Shown here: piece after piece, positions 22,202 to 31,900 of the stretch
Numbering within the stretch: position 1 is the stretch's first letter
Layout of the letters: every line of letters starts with the position of its first letter
Program-made: the position numbers and the translations under genes
The notes under the pieces: model-generated
Databases searched by the model: none
Told to the model about the DNA's origin: nothing
The model's input: the letters and a program-made list of their open reading frames with translations, nothing else
Source of the DNA: DATFKA01 sp042095835
Lineage (GTDB): Bacteria > Bacteroidota > Bacteroidia > Chitinophagales > Saprospiraceae
NCBI GenBank assembly: GCA_042095835.1
Contig: JBELML010000053.1
Span: forward strand, 1-36,890
Reading direction: 5' to 3'
DNA: 36,890 bases

Positions 22202-24994
22202 ATGCGATTAGCCCTACCTTTCCTTGTGCTAGGTATTATTTCTTTTATACCTAACTATCTATCTGGACAAGACTTACCTTTTGATTCTTCCATTGTAAGA
22301 GGAAAGCTAGATAATGGTCTAAGCTATTTTATCAAAAAGAATAAAAAGCCAGAAAACCGTGCCGAGTTGCGACTCGTTGTAGATGCAGGATCTTTGCTAG
22401 AGGAAGATCATCAACAAGGATTGGCTCATTTTGTAGAGCATATGGCCTTTAACGGCACCCAACATTTTGCTAAAAATGACTTAGTTGATTTCTTGGAATT
22501 GACTGGTACTCGATTCGGAGCAGACTTAAATGCCTACACCTCTTTTGATGAGACCGTTTACAAGTTGCAAGTCCGTACTGATAGTCTAGACCTACTGGAT
22601 AAAGGTCTCCTGATTTTAGCAGATTGGGCTCAAGGAATCACCTTCGACTCTTTGGAAATTGAAAAAGAAAGAGGTGTTGTACTTTCAGAGTGGCGTACAC
22701 GTCTCAGCCCAGATGATCGTCTGCAAAGAGCTTATTTTCCAGTGATTTATAAAGATTCCAGATTTGCAGAACGCTTTCCTATTGGTCAACCCGAAATAAT
22801 AGAAACCGCCCCAGCAACAGTGATTAAACAATTCTATCAGGATTGGTACCGAACAGATTTAATGGCTGTCGTCGCCGTCGGAGATTTCGACTTAATGGCA
22901 ATGGAGGAAAAAATCATCCAGCAATTTCAAGGTTTAAAACCCCATCCCAAGCCTAGAGAACGGAGCCGGTTTACCATACCCACATATGCTGCCACAAGAA
23001 CCCTATTGGCAACCGATGAGGAGGCACCATTTACCCAAGTATTTTTTCAAATTCAGCATCCCGGACGGCAAAAGAAGGGTCTTGCGGATTATAAGCTCAA
23101 TCTGCTGATTAGTCTATATAATAGAATGCTCGGCGCACGGCTTTACGAGCTTCAACAGACCCAAAATCCAGCTTTCACTTTTGCTAGCTCTAGCTATAGC
23201 AGTAGCCTAGGCGATAAGGATGCCTACAGCGTCACGGCTTTTGTAAGTCCCCAAAAATTAGAGGCCGGATTTGCAACAGTATATGAAGAAACCAAACGGG
23301 CGATCAACTTTGGATTCACGAGTACGGAATTAGAGCGGCAGATTAAAGAACTCCTGAGTGCAGCAGAGAAAAACTACCAAGAAAGAAATGATCAGGCATC
23401 TGCTCGGTTCGCAGGCAATTTAGTTTATCACTTTCTGGATAACAATCCGGTTTTGAGTGCCGAACAATATTTAGCCTTACTGCAAACGATTACGGCAGCA
23501 ATCAAGGTAGAGGAGATCAATACGTTGGCAAAAGGTTTCCTAAAAAAAGAAGGCCGCAGCTTGGTCATTACAGGTCCTAAGAAAGATTCCTTACTCTTAC
23601 CTCAGCCAGAGAAATTACTGGCGATTATCGACAGTATCGACCAACTAGAACTAACCCCTTATATTGATGAGGTACCGCTCAATTCCATTTTTGATTTTTC
23701 GCTTCCTCCAGGTCAAATCTCTAAAGAACGCTATTTCGAAGACTTTGATGTAACAGAACTACAGTTGAGCAATGGCGTAAAAGTAGTCTTGAAGCCGACC
23801 GACTTCAAAGCAGATGAAATTATGCTGAGTGCTATTAGCCCTGGTGGACATTCCCTCGTTCCTGATAGCCTGTATCAAAGTGCCATTGCGGCCATCACTT
23901 TAAGCAGTCTGAGTGGGCTAGCTGATATTAACGCCCCACAATTGCAGAAAAGCCTGGCGGGCATGCAAGTCGGTGTAGGCCCTTATATCAATGAATTCTA
24001 TGAAGGCCTCTCAGGAAGGTCTACCAAAGTAGATTTGGAGAAACTTTTCCAACTTAGCTACCTTTACTTTAAAGCTCCTCGTTTTGAGGAAGCGGCCTTA
24101 GCAGGGCACCTACAACGGCAAGAAAATATTCTCGAAAACATCACCATTAATCCCTATTACTATTTTGGAGCATTGCAGAGCGCCATTAAATACCAAGGAC
24201 ACCCCAGAAGAAAAGGTATCCCCAGCATGGACGATCTATTGGAAATATCCGTAGATGAGGCTGAGCAATTTTATAAAGATCGTTTTGCTGATGCGAGTGA
24301 TTTTACTTTTTTCCTAGTGGGAGATTTTGAAATACCTAGCATTAAACCATTTATACAGAGCTATTTGGGCAACCTGCCCTCGATCAATCGAGTGGAGCAT
24401 TTTCGGGATATTGGAGCCCGTCTTGCAAGCAGCATTGTTGACACGGTGGTTTATAAAGGACAAGCGCCTAAGGCATTAGTGGACATCACTTTTCATGGAG
24501 ATTTTGACTACAATTCAGATAATCGGTATCTGATGAGCTCCATGCTTTCTGTTCTAAAAATCCGGTTAAGAGAAAAATTGCGCGAAGAATTAGGTGGTGT
24601 TTATGGGGTTAATGTTTCTGGGTTTAATAGCCCGAGGCCGCAGCCTTATTATAGAATAGGTATACGTTTTACAGCAGAGCCGGAAATGGCCGACACCTTG
24701 ATCGCTACCACCTTTGCTATCATCAAAGATATCCAGGATGGCAACATCAATCCCGTAGATATTGAAAAGGTAAAAGAGACCCAAATCCAATCCCGCTTAA
24801 AATCTGAAAAAGAAAATAACTATTGGATGGCTCAATTGACCTATCGTTATCGCGAGGGATTGCCACTTGATGGAGCAGCTACAGAATATTTCAAGGCAAG
24901 GATAGATAATCTTAGCGCCACAAGTATCCAAAGGACCGCAAAGAATTATTTCAACTGGAAGCAGTATCTCAAATTAGTTTTAATGCCAGAGTAA
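22202..24994 (+). CDS. Secreted M16 family zinc protease (PqqL-like)
   Basis: The product is 930 residues from the ATG at 22202, where a signal peptide begins (MRLALPFLVLGIISFIPNYL, cleaved after SGQ); the open frame reaches back into ffh to 22103 but that part is out of character. The N-terminal M16 domain has the inverted zinc motif HFVEH at 76-80 with a distal Glu156 in LEIEKERGVVLSEW. Three further M16-type domains follow, inactive as usual, including a recognisable second half beginning VTELQLSNGVKVVLKP near residue 550 and a late REELGGVYGVNVSG. The full four-domain length matches the PqqL/insulinase clamshell type. It degrades peptides in the periplasm. It is only 28 bp downstream of ffh and therefore probably co-transcribed; the link to SRP is not obviously functional. 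It is convergent with the SpoU gene, with 9 bp between them. Confidence 0.92.
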   Translation: MRLALPFLVLGIISFIPNYLSGQDLPFDSSIVRGKLDNGLSYFIKKNKKPENRAELRLVVDAGSLLEEDHQQGLAHFVEHMAFNGTQHFAKNDLVDFLELTGTRFGADLNAYTSFDETVYKLQVRTDSLDLLDKGLLILADWAQGITFDSLEIEKERGVVLSEWRTRLSPDDRLQRAYFPVIYKDSRFAERFPIGQPEIIETAPATVIKQFYQDWYRTDLMAVVAVGDFDLMAMEEKIIQQFQGLKPHPKPRERSRFTIPTYAATRTLLATDEEAPFTQVFFQIQHPGRQKKGLADYKLNLLISLYNRMLGARLYELQQTQNPAFTFASSSYSSSLGDKDAYSVTAFVSPQKLEAGFATVYEETKRAINFGFTSTELERQIKELLSAAEKNYQERNDQASARFAGNLVYHFLDNNPVLSAEQYLALLQTITAAIKVEEINTLAKGFLKKEGRSLVITGPKKDSLLLPQPEKLLAIIDSIDQLELTPYIDEVPLNSIFDFSLPPGQISKERYFEDFDVTELQLSNGVKVVLKPTDFKADEIMLSAISPGGHSLVPDSLYQSAIAAITLSSLSGLADINAPQLQKSLAGMQVGVGPYINEFYEGLSGRSTKVDLEKLFQLSYLYFKAPRFEEAALAGHLQRQENILENITINPYYYFGALQSAIKYQGHPRRKGIPSMDDLLEISVDEAEQFYKDRFADASDFTFFLVGDFEIPSIKPFIQSYLGNLPSINRVEHFRDIGARLASSIVDTVVYKGQAPKALVDITFHGDFDYNSDNRYLMSSMLSVLKIRLREKLREELGGVYGVNVSGFNSPRPQPYYRIGIRFTAEPEMADTLIATTFAIIKDIQDGNINPVDIEKVKETQIQSRLKSEKENNYWMAQLTYRYREGLPLDGAATEYFKARIDNLSATSIQRTAKNYFNWKQYLKLVLMPE

Positions 24995-25003
24995 ACGAGC
25001 TGC

Positions 25004-25540
25004 CTAAGTCCAGCCTTTCATCTTTTTGAAAATATCCCAAACGACCACACCTACGCAAACGGAGATATTCAGAGAGTGCTTAACTCCGTACTGAGGAACT
25101 TCTATAGCTCCGTTGACCACTTTCATAACCGCATCACTTACGCCTCTCACTTCATTCCCAAAAACTAGAGCGATTTTGTCCTCCTGGGCTACTTCTACAT
25201 TTTGTAATTGAATCGCATCTTCAGCTTGTTCGACTGCAAAAACCTGGTAGCCTTCATTTTTTAGCTGCGCTACAAGCTGACTAGTTTCTTCTGCATAGGT
25301 CCAATCCATAGAATCTGTCGCACCAATAGCCGTTTTGAGAATTTCTCGGTGAGGCGGCTGGGCGGTAATGCCGCAGAGGTAGACATGCTCTAAGGCAAAA
25401 GCATCGGCTGTACGAAAAGCAGAACCCACATTGAGGCCAGACCGGATATTATCTAATACCAAGACCATTGAAGATTTCTCTTGTTTTTTAAAGGTAGGAA
25501 CGTCTACCCTATTGAGTTCTGCCAGTTTTAACTTCCTCAT
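25004..25540 (-). CDS. SpoU/TrmH family RNA 2'-O-ribose methyltransferase
   Basis: A 178-residue SPOUT enzyme without an extra RNA-binding domain. The three conserved motifs are present: LDNIRSGLNVGSAFRTADAF (motif 1, with the catalytic arginine), ALVFGNEVRGVS (motif 2) and VPQYGVKHSLNISVCVGVVV (motif 3, the SAM-binding knot). It methylates a ribose 2'-OH in tRNA or rRNA; the exact site is not predictable. The start MRKLKLAELNR is typical for Bacteroidota relatives, so the 32-bp overlap with the end of the upstream GT-C gene appears real. It is the last gene of the pyrG-GT-spoU cluster. Confidence 0.92.
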   Translation of the reverse strand: MRKLKLAELNRVDVPTFKKQEKSSMVLVLDNIRSGLNVGSAFRTADAFALEHVYLCGITAQPPHREILKTAIGATDSMDWTYAEETSQLVAQLKNEGYQVFAVEQAEDAIQLQNVEVAQEDKIALVFGNEVRGVSDAVMKVVNGAIEVPQYGVKHSLNISVCVGVVVWDIFKKMKGWT

Positions 25541-26960
25541 TACTATAAATTATAACTTTAACGCCAAGTTTTTCAGATTTAAAAATAGGGGTCCATGTAT
25601 TTTGCAATTGAGCGATCTCTTCGTCTGAAAAATCATTCATCACATTAGCGTACAAAATTAGGCGGTCTTTTCCAAAATCATAGGCTTTGAAGCCGTCTTC
25701 TATTTCATTTAAATAGCGGTTCTTTTGTGCGCCAATCGCAGGAAAAGCCGTCCCCACTTGATTAAAAGGAATCTGTTGCTCTTGCAAAAAGGATTCTGCT
25801 TCTTTAAGCTGACTATGATATTTCCAATGCAATAGGGAGCTATCCCAACCCTGGGAAATAGTTTCTGGGTAGACCCAAAGATTTCCCAGGAGTAAACAAA
25901 TTCCAAGGCTAGCAAGCAGAAGGGTTTTCTGTATATGATTGCTGAGTTCTTTCCATAATTGTAGAAAAAATAAATAAGTAATCAGGATAAAAGGCAGTAA
26001 GTAGCGATGTTGATTCACACCGATATATCTTAAAAATGGCCATGCTAACAGGAGGAAAAGTAGCCCACCAATCCATAATAATGGTTTCCATTTTTCCTTG
26101 GCAAGCTGTCCACGGTTTCTTATCACTAAATACAGCATAATTATCCATAGTCCAATCCTGCCAAAATCCAATAAACGCCATACTAAGACTAGGGCCTGTC
26201 TTCCTATATCTTTGATCCCAACTACTTGAAAGCTCCCCGCCCAGGGAGAGTCTTGGTGGTATCCAATCCAACCAGCATGTAGATAATGGGCAACTAAAAA
26301 AGCGATCATCAAAAATGCGCCAGGAAGGTAAGGAGCAAGCTTATTCCAAATCATTTTAATAGAAAATCGCTGTCCTTCTCTATTAAAAATCAAATCGTAA
26401 AGGCAAAGTGCAAAGCCACACATCATTCCACGCATACTAATCATACCCAAACCTATTATTCCAAATAAGATTAGCTGGGGTCTATGGGAGAGCACCCCAC
26501 GCAAAGTCAAAGTAAAGAAAGCCAAAAGTGCTAAGTCGGGCCCTACTATAAATAACTGTGCCGCGATACCAGGATCGAGTAATAGGAAAAGTGGAAAAAG
26601 CCAAGCCTTTTGGTTCTCCAAAAAGTCCTGGCCAAGTCGCCAAGCATTATAAAACAATAGCAGAAGAAAAGGGAACATCAACCAGTGAGCGACAAGTAGG
26701 TTTTTCCCAAACATAAACCATCCTGCAGCTAGGTACATTCCAAAAAATGGTGGATGCCCACTATCTATAGAAGCAGGCAACCAAAAGCTTGAAAATTGTT
26801 GCTCGTAGTACCAAAGTCCATGCTTAGCTCCTAATTGAATCGAATCCCAGAAAAATGGATGATTTTGACTTAGGATTTGTAAGATGATTACAATGAACCC
26901 TATACCCCATAATGGCAAGGATGGACTAATTTGGCTTTGTGCTAAAGCTTTCTTGCTCAA
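25509..26960 (-). CDS. GT-C type membrane glycosyltransferase-like protein, TTG start
   Basis: A 483-residue membrane protein with about ten helices. After the first helix, FFWDSIQLGAKHGLWYYEQQ provides an acidic luminal loop (Asp39), and DSGHPPFFGMYLAAGW at about 66-81 resembles the HPP loop common in GT39/ArnT-like enzymes. Other loops (GPDLALLAFFTLTLRG, SMRGMMCGFALCLYD) fit the same family. A dolichol/polyprenyl-phosphate sugar donor is likely; the acceptor is unknown. No in-frame ATG lies near the first helix, so translation starts at a TTG (26958-26960, 1 bp after the pyrG stop, TGATTTG), or at a second TTG 14 codons on. The 3' end overlaps spoU by 32 bp. The tight packing implies translational coupling. 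Confidence 0.72.
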   Translation of the reverse strand: MSKKALAQSQISPSLPLWGIGFIVIILQILSQNHPFFWDSIQLGAKHGLWYYEQQFSSFWLPASIDSGHPPFFGMYLAAGWFMFGKNLLVAHWLMFPFLLLLFYNAWRLGQDFLENQKAWLFPLFLLLDPGIAAQLFIVGPDLALLAFFTLTLRGVLSHRPQLILFGIIGLGMISMRGMMCGFALCLYDLIFNREGQRFSIKMIWNKLAPYLPGAFLMIAFLVAHYLHAGWIGYHQDSPWAGSFQVVGIKDIGRQALVLVWRLLDFGRIGLWIIMLYLVIRNRGQLAKEKWKPLLWIGGLLFLLLAWPFLRYIGVNQHRYLLPFILITYLFFLQLWKELSNHIQKTLLLASLGICLLLGNLWVYPETISQGWDSSLLHWKYHSQLKEAESFLQEQQIPFNQVGTAFPAIGAQKNRYLNEIEDGFKAYDFGKDRLILYANVMNDFSDEEIAQLQNTWTPIFKSEKLGVKVIIYSNEEVKTGRTQ

Positions 26961-26961
26961 A

Positions 26962-28575
26962 TCAAGGATTTAATTTTTGCTCCAAGCAGGCACCAACAAA
27001 GGCCACAAATAGCGGGTGCGGTCTTTCTACGGTACTCTTTAATTCTGGATGAAACTGAGCCCCTAGGAACCAGCGATGTTCCTTCAGTTCCACAATTTCT
27101 ACCAGCTTAGAATCGGGATTTATACCAGTGGCGATAAGACCATTCTTCTCCATATCTTCCAGATAGGCATTATTAAACTCGTATCTATGACGATGACGTT
27201 CTGAAACTTTCAGGCTCCCATAAGCTTTCGATGCTTTGGTACGTCTACGAATTTCGCAATTAAAGGCACCAAGACGCATAGTGCCTCCTTTTTGGGTAAC
27301 CTCTTTCTGATCTTCCATCAAATCAATAATCGGATGTGCTGTTTCTGGGTCAACTTCGGTAGAAGAGGCCTCTAATCCCATTACATTACGGGCAAACTCT
27401 ACTACTGCGCACTGCATACCCAGGCATATTCCAAAAAATGGAATATTATTTTCCCGCACATATTTGATGGCTCTGATTTTTCCTTCAATACCACGCTCGC
27501 CAAAACCAGGAGCGACCAATATTCCATTCACATTTTTCAACTCTTGAATCAATTCCTCTTCAGAGCCTTCTAAAACTTCAGAATGTACTGGCACCACCTC
27601 CACTTTACATTCATTCATCGCACCTGCATGGATGAATGATTCATAGATGGACTTGTAAGCATCTTGTAATTCATTGTATTTTCCGACCAAAGCGATCTTG
27701 ACGGTATTCTTCGGATTCTTGAGTTTGCGAAGAAATGCATTCCAAGCCGTAAGATTGGGCTCGCGTTTATCTTTTAAGCGCAATTTAGAGATCACGGTTC
27801 GATCCAAGTCCTCATTGTGCATTAAAATCGGTACATCATATATAGTAGGTGCATCGATCGCTTCAATGACGGAAGCGACATCTACATTGCAAAACAGCGC
27901 CAACTTGCGACGAATATCCATTGTGATGGTATGTTCTGTCCTACAAACCAAAATATCTGGTTGAATACCCGTATTCAATAACTCCTTTACAGAATGCTGA
28001 GTAGGCTTGGTTTTTAACTCTTTTGCTGCTTTTAGAAATGGAATTAGGGTAAGATGAATGACCAAGCAGTTGTCAGAACCTAACTCCCAGCGGAGCTGTC
28101 TTAAAGATTCTAAATAAGGAAGCGACTCGATATCACCGACGGTACCACCCAACTCGGTGATGACTATATCATAGCCCCCGGTGTTCCCTAGTAGCTGAAC
28201 CCTTCTTTTAATTTCATCGGTGATGTGAGGGATAACTTGTACTGTTTTGCCCAAATAATCTCCAGCCCGCTCTTTTTGGATTACCGTTTGGTATACCCGA
28301 CCTGTAGTTACATTATTGGCTTGAGATGTTGGCGTATTGAGAAATCGCTCATAGTGCCCTAAATCAAGATCTGTTTCAGCACCATCATCAGTGACATAGC
28401 ATTCGCCATGCTCATAAGGGTTGAGGGTACCAGGATCGACATTAATGTAAGGATCGAATTTTTGGATTGTTACGGACAAGCCCCTTGCTTGTAATAATTT
28501 AGCAAGAGATGCTGCGATAATACCTTTTCCAAGAGAGGAGGTAACTCCACCCGTAACAAAAATATACTTGGTCAT
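26962..28575 (-). CDS. pyrG: CTP synthase
   Basis: A 537-residue CTP synthase of normal length. The amidoligase domain begins KYIFVTGGVTSSLGKG, with QKFDPYINVDPGTLNP and GECYVTDDGAETDLDLGHYE for ATP, Mg2+ and UTP binding, and TELGGTVGDIESLPYLE. The glutaminase domain (from about residue 290) has GERGIEGKI, the nucleophile motif FFGICLGMQ with its Cys, and the HPE triad motif near the C-terminus (GAQFHPELKS). It makes CTP from UTP with glutamine and ATP. A Bacteroidota -7 box lies upstream, and the gene heads a cluster with the GT-C and spoU genes. Confidence 0.97.
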   Translation of the reverse strand: MTKYIFVTGGVTSSLGKGIIAASLAKLLQARGLSVTIQKFDPYINVDPGTLNPYEHGECYVTDDGAETDLDLGHYERFLNTPTSQANNVTTGRVYQTVIQKERAGDYLGKTVQVIPHITDEIKRRVQLLGNTGGYDIVITELGGTVGDIESLPYLESLRQLRWELGSDNCLVIHLTLIPFLKAAKELKTKPTQHSVKELLNTGIQPDILVCRTEHTITMDIRRKLALFCNVDVASVIEAIDAPTIYDVPILMHNEDLDRTVISKLRLKDKREPNLTAWNAFLRKLKNPKNTVKIALVGKYNELQDAYKSIYESFIHAGAMNECKVEVVPVHSEVLEGSEEELIQELKNVNGILVAPGFGERGIEGKIRAIKYVRENNIPFFGICLGMQCAVVEFARNVMGLEASSTEVDPETAHPIIDLMEDQKEVTQKGGTMRLGAFNCEIRRRTKASKAYGSLKVSERHRHRYEFNNAYLEDMEKNGLIATGINPDSKLVEIVELKEHRWFLGAQFHPELKSTVERPHPLFVAFVGACLEQKLNP

Positions 28576-28999
28576 ATTGAGATAAATGCTTTAGTGGTTC
28601 AGGAACCAATGTTACGGGATACAAAGATATAAAGTATCTACTTGAAAGCCTCATTTTAGTGTGCGAAATAAAAAAGAAGTAGGGCTAAAAAGGGATTTAA
28701 AAAAAATAGTTGTTTGTTCTCTGTTTTCTTTAGAATTATTTTTACTTTTATCCCAGCTTAAAAAAGCTACCCTTCACTATTTCTTCGTTTTTGTATTTCA
28801 TTCTTGCTTTTGAATGAATGCAAATTCTAAAGATCACTTTGATACAAACATATCCGATTATACCGAAGTGACTCTAATAAACAAATTCCGTCCAACTATA
28901 TTGGATAGCTCTTTTTGGAATTTAAACATGCGAAGAAAAGCAATTGATTGTAAATAAGAATATAAAATAATCTGAGTGTCAAAACTTAAATCTTAGCTC
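28576..28999. other. Gene-free divergent region between pyrG and the T9SS protein gene
   Basis: This 424-bp AT-rich spacer holds the pyrG -7 box (28622-28629). On the plus strand a weak promoter-like pair is visible: TTG at 28948-28950 and TAATCTGA at 28968-28975 (one mismatch, 17-base spacing). A 14-base match, CTTCGTTTTTGTAT at 28783-28796, recalls part of hairpin 2 of the repeat element at 10.1 kb, but the rest does not align. A short AGCTT/AAGCT stem is at 28755-28768. No gene is apparent. Confidence 0.4.
28622..28629 (-). promoter_or_regulatory. -7 promoter box of pyrG
   Basis: Read on the minus strand it is TATCTTTG, a full match to TAnnTTTG, 46 bp upstream of the pyrG ATG; predicted leader about 40 nt. 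A -33 TTG is not evident. Confidence 0.45.
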
Positions 29000-31900
29000 A
29001 TGGACAATATTTTACATGCAAGGCAAGCTACTAGCTTTCTTAGTAAACTTGCCGTTTCTTTTTCCTGTGCTCTGGTCATGCTATTCCTCCCGAGTAGCCA
29101 GCTACTAGCTCAAACACCATCGTGTGGATGTAATGGCCGAGTCAACTTAACCCTTGATGCCAACTGTCAGTTTGAAGTGACTGTTGCCACTGTACAAGCA
29201 GGTGATTGTGGCAACGATGTCACCATCATTATTGATGATTCCGATCCTTCGAACGGTAACATCGTTGACTGTGCAGGTGTTCACAATTATGGTATTTTCG
29301 ACTCCAACAACAATTTAGTTTGTTGGGGAGAAATTAATGCCGAGGACAAAACGGGTCCGGCATTAGCTTCAAACATTCAACCTGTATTTTTGATTGAATG
29401 TAACTATGTCGATCAAATCCTTAACAACCCAGCTACCATTGATCCTGATAATGACCTCTATATAGGTCAAATGACGTTTCAAGACAATTGTGGTTCTACT
29501 GATTGTGGCTGTAGTGTTAATCGTACTTTTTATGATGAGTTGAATTTTGTAGACTGTCAATCTAGTGCTTCTACATTTGCCACGATGACTCGTCGCTGGA
29601 CTGCGGTTGATTGCGAAGGCAACCAGACGATAGAGGAGCAAAACTATAACTTCTATAGACCAAGCCTGTCCGTTTTCAGCAATCTACCTGATCAGACGGT
29701 CCAAACTTGTGATCCAGCAAGTGTGACAGATGTTCCCGATTATTATCCATACATGATTAGTGTCGCTTTTGGAGATACTATTCGCTTGGATGAAATTGAT
29801 TGTGATTATTCTACATCCGTGAGTGAGAATAAATTTGTGGTATGTGACGATGGCAGCTTCAAATTAGAAAGAGAAATTAGAGTACTAGACTGGTGTACTG
29901 GTTTTTCTTCTGTAGTTGACAACTATGTAGTAAAGGTTGGTGACTTCGAAGCTCCAGAAGTTGATGGAAGTAATGCTACTGCTGTAACTGGTAATGTACT
30001 TACCTTTTTACAAAATAATTTTGACCGTACTGATTTTGAAGACTTAGATGAAGAAGGTAATCTTCCAATGATCAGTACAGGAAATAATAGAAACTGTACC
30101 GCTTCTTTCTTCTTAGATGAAAATAGTATTGAAGCTCAATTTGGAGTGGATATTTCGGATTGTAGTGCAGTAGATATCAATGCCTCCATTTATAACTTTG
30201 GTCAAGAGGTTATTTTTGGTTTCCCTCAAGGAAATGAAGAATGGAGAACAACCAACTACCCCACCATTAATAATACAGCCTCTGGTGTACCAGAAGGCTT
30301 ATTTGCGCTGGTACTAGAGCTTGATGATAATTGTAAGAATAATTCTACCATCGTTATTCTATTCAAAGTGAAGGATTTGATTCCTCCTGTGATGAGCTGT
30401 GATGATCAATTGAACGTTTCAGTTACAACTGCAGGCGTATTCAATCCAGTTGTTGGAGCTTATGCACGTGTAGATGCCATAGATGTCGACGAAGGTAGTG
30501 ATGATAACTGCGAGTTAGATCGTCTATTGATCCGCAGATCTGTTCCTGATTTAGCTTCTTGCCAAGATGCCTTCATCGCATTAGGTTATGACGCGAATAA
30601 TGATGGCGAAATAGATGGCGATGACTGGTTCGATGAAAACAACAACGGTATTTTTGACGAAGACGAAGAATTCCAATGGGAATTTGAGGATGGCGTTTGG
30701 ATGTCTCCTTGGAGAGAGTTTGCAGAGTTTTTCTGCTGTGATGTAGATCAAACAGTTAGAATTGAGCTAATTGGTATCGATGGTGCTACTGATCCAGTAA
30801 CAGGTATGTCTATGCCGAATACTAATATTTGCTGGTTAGATGTATTGATCGAAGATGGTTCTGATCCAATTATTTCTAGTTTACCAACTAGAACGATCAA
30901 CTGTGATGATGAAGCCCTTTCTTTCTTGATTGAAGGGACCTACTCTGACGCTAACGGTGGATCAGATATCCTAGACCAAATCAGAGAAACCTTTGGTACT
31001 GCCTTTGTACAAGGTACAGATTGTGGAAACGTAACGCTTGTAGAAACCATTACTTACTTCTTCAATGCGAATTGTCCAGTTGGATATATCGAAAGAGAAA
31101 TTACGGTAGAAAAAACTTCTGACAATAAAGGAACTTCTACTGCTACCACTACCCAAAGGATTAATGTAGATGCCAAACATGATTACTGGATTTGCTTCCC
31201 TGAGGATGTAGAGCGTGGATGTGCGGATGCCGACGATGATATTCCTGGTATTACTACCAGCGAAGGATCATGCGATCTATTTGCGGTAGATACCGATGAT
31301 GAAAGATTTGATACTAACCCTAACGATCCTAATAATGGATGTTTCAAAATCTTTAGAACCTATAGTGTCATCAATTGGTGCGAATACGATGGTGAATCTC
31401 AGCCTGTAATTGTAGGTAGAGACTGGGATGAAGACAATGGTATCAACCCAACTGATCCTGATGGTGATGGCGCTCCTGGCGACGAAGGCATCTGTGTGAT
31501 TGTCAAGAGAGATTTCAATGATGATGCACCTGATACGACGTATTATGATAGAGATAGTGACCCATACAATATGGTTCCTGGATTCGACGAAGATCGTGGA
31601 CCAGATACCCTCAGCTTCTGGTGGAGAGTCATCAGTGGTAGTGATGATCCGGATGATCCTGACTACTTCGATGGTCCATTTGATAATGACCAAGATGGAA
31701 ATATTGAAAATGGAGAATTCACGACCTGGAGAAATGATCCTAACGACAATGGTTCACCAGATGATGATGACCTTAACTTTGGATCTATTGGTTTCTGGAG
31801 ATATACACAGCACATCAAGGTTACAGATTCTACACCTCCAATCATATCTGCTGATGGTGACGATACCTTCTGTGCTAATAGTAATGTAGATTGTGCTGGA

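Noticed and set aside
28783..28796. Fourteen-base match to hairpin 2 of the 10.1 kb repeat
   Set aside because: The match does not extend on either side and lacks the inverse arm; in AT-rich DNA it may be chance.
31277..31693. 138-codon minus-strand open frame within the T9SS protein gene
   Set aside because: It is an Ile/Val/Thr-rich antisense shadow of Asp-rich codons of the real gene.
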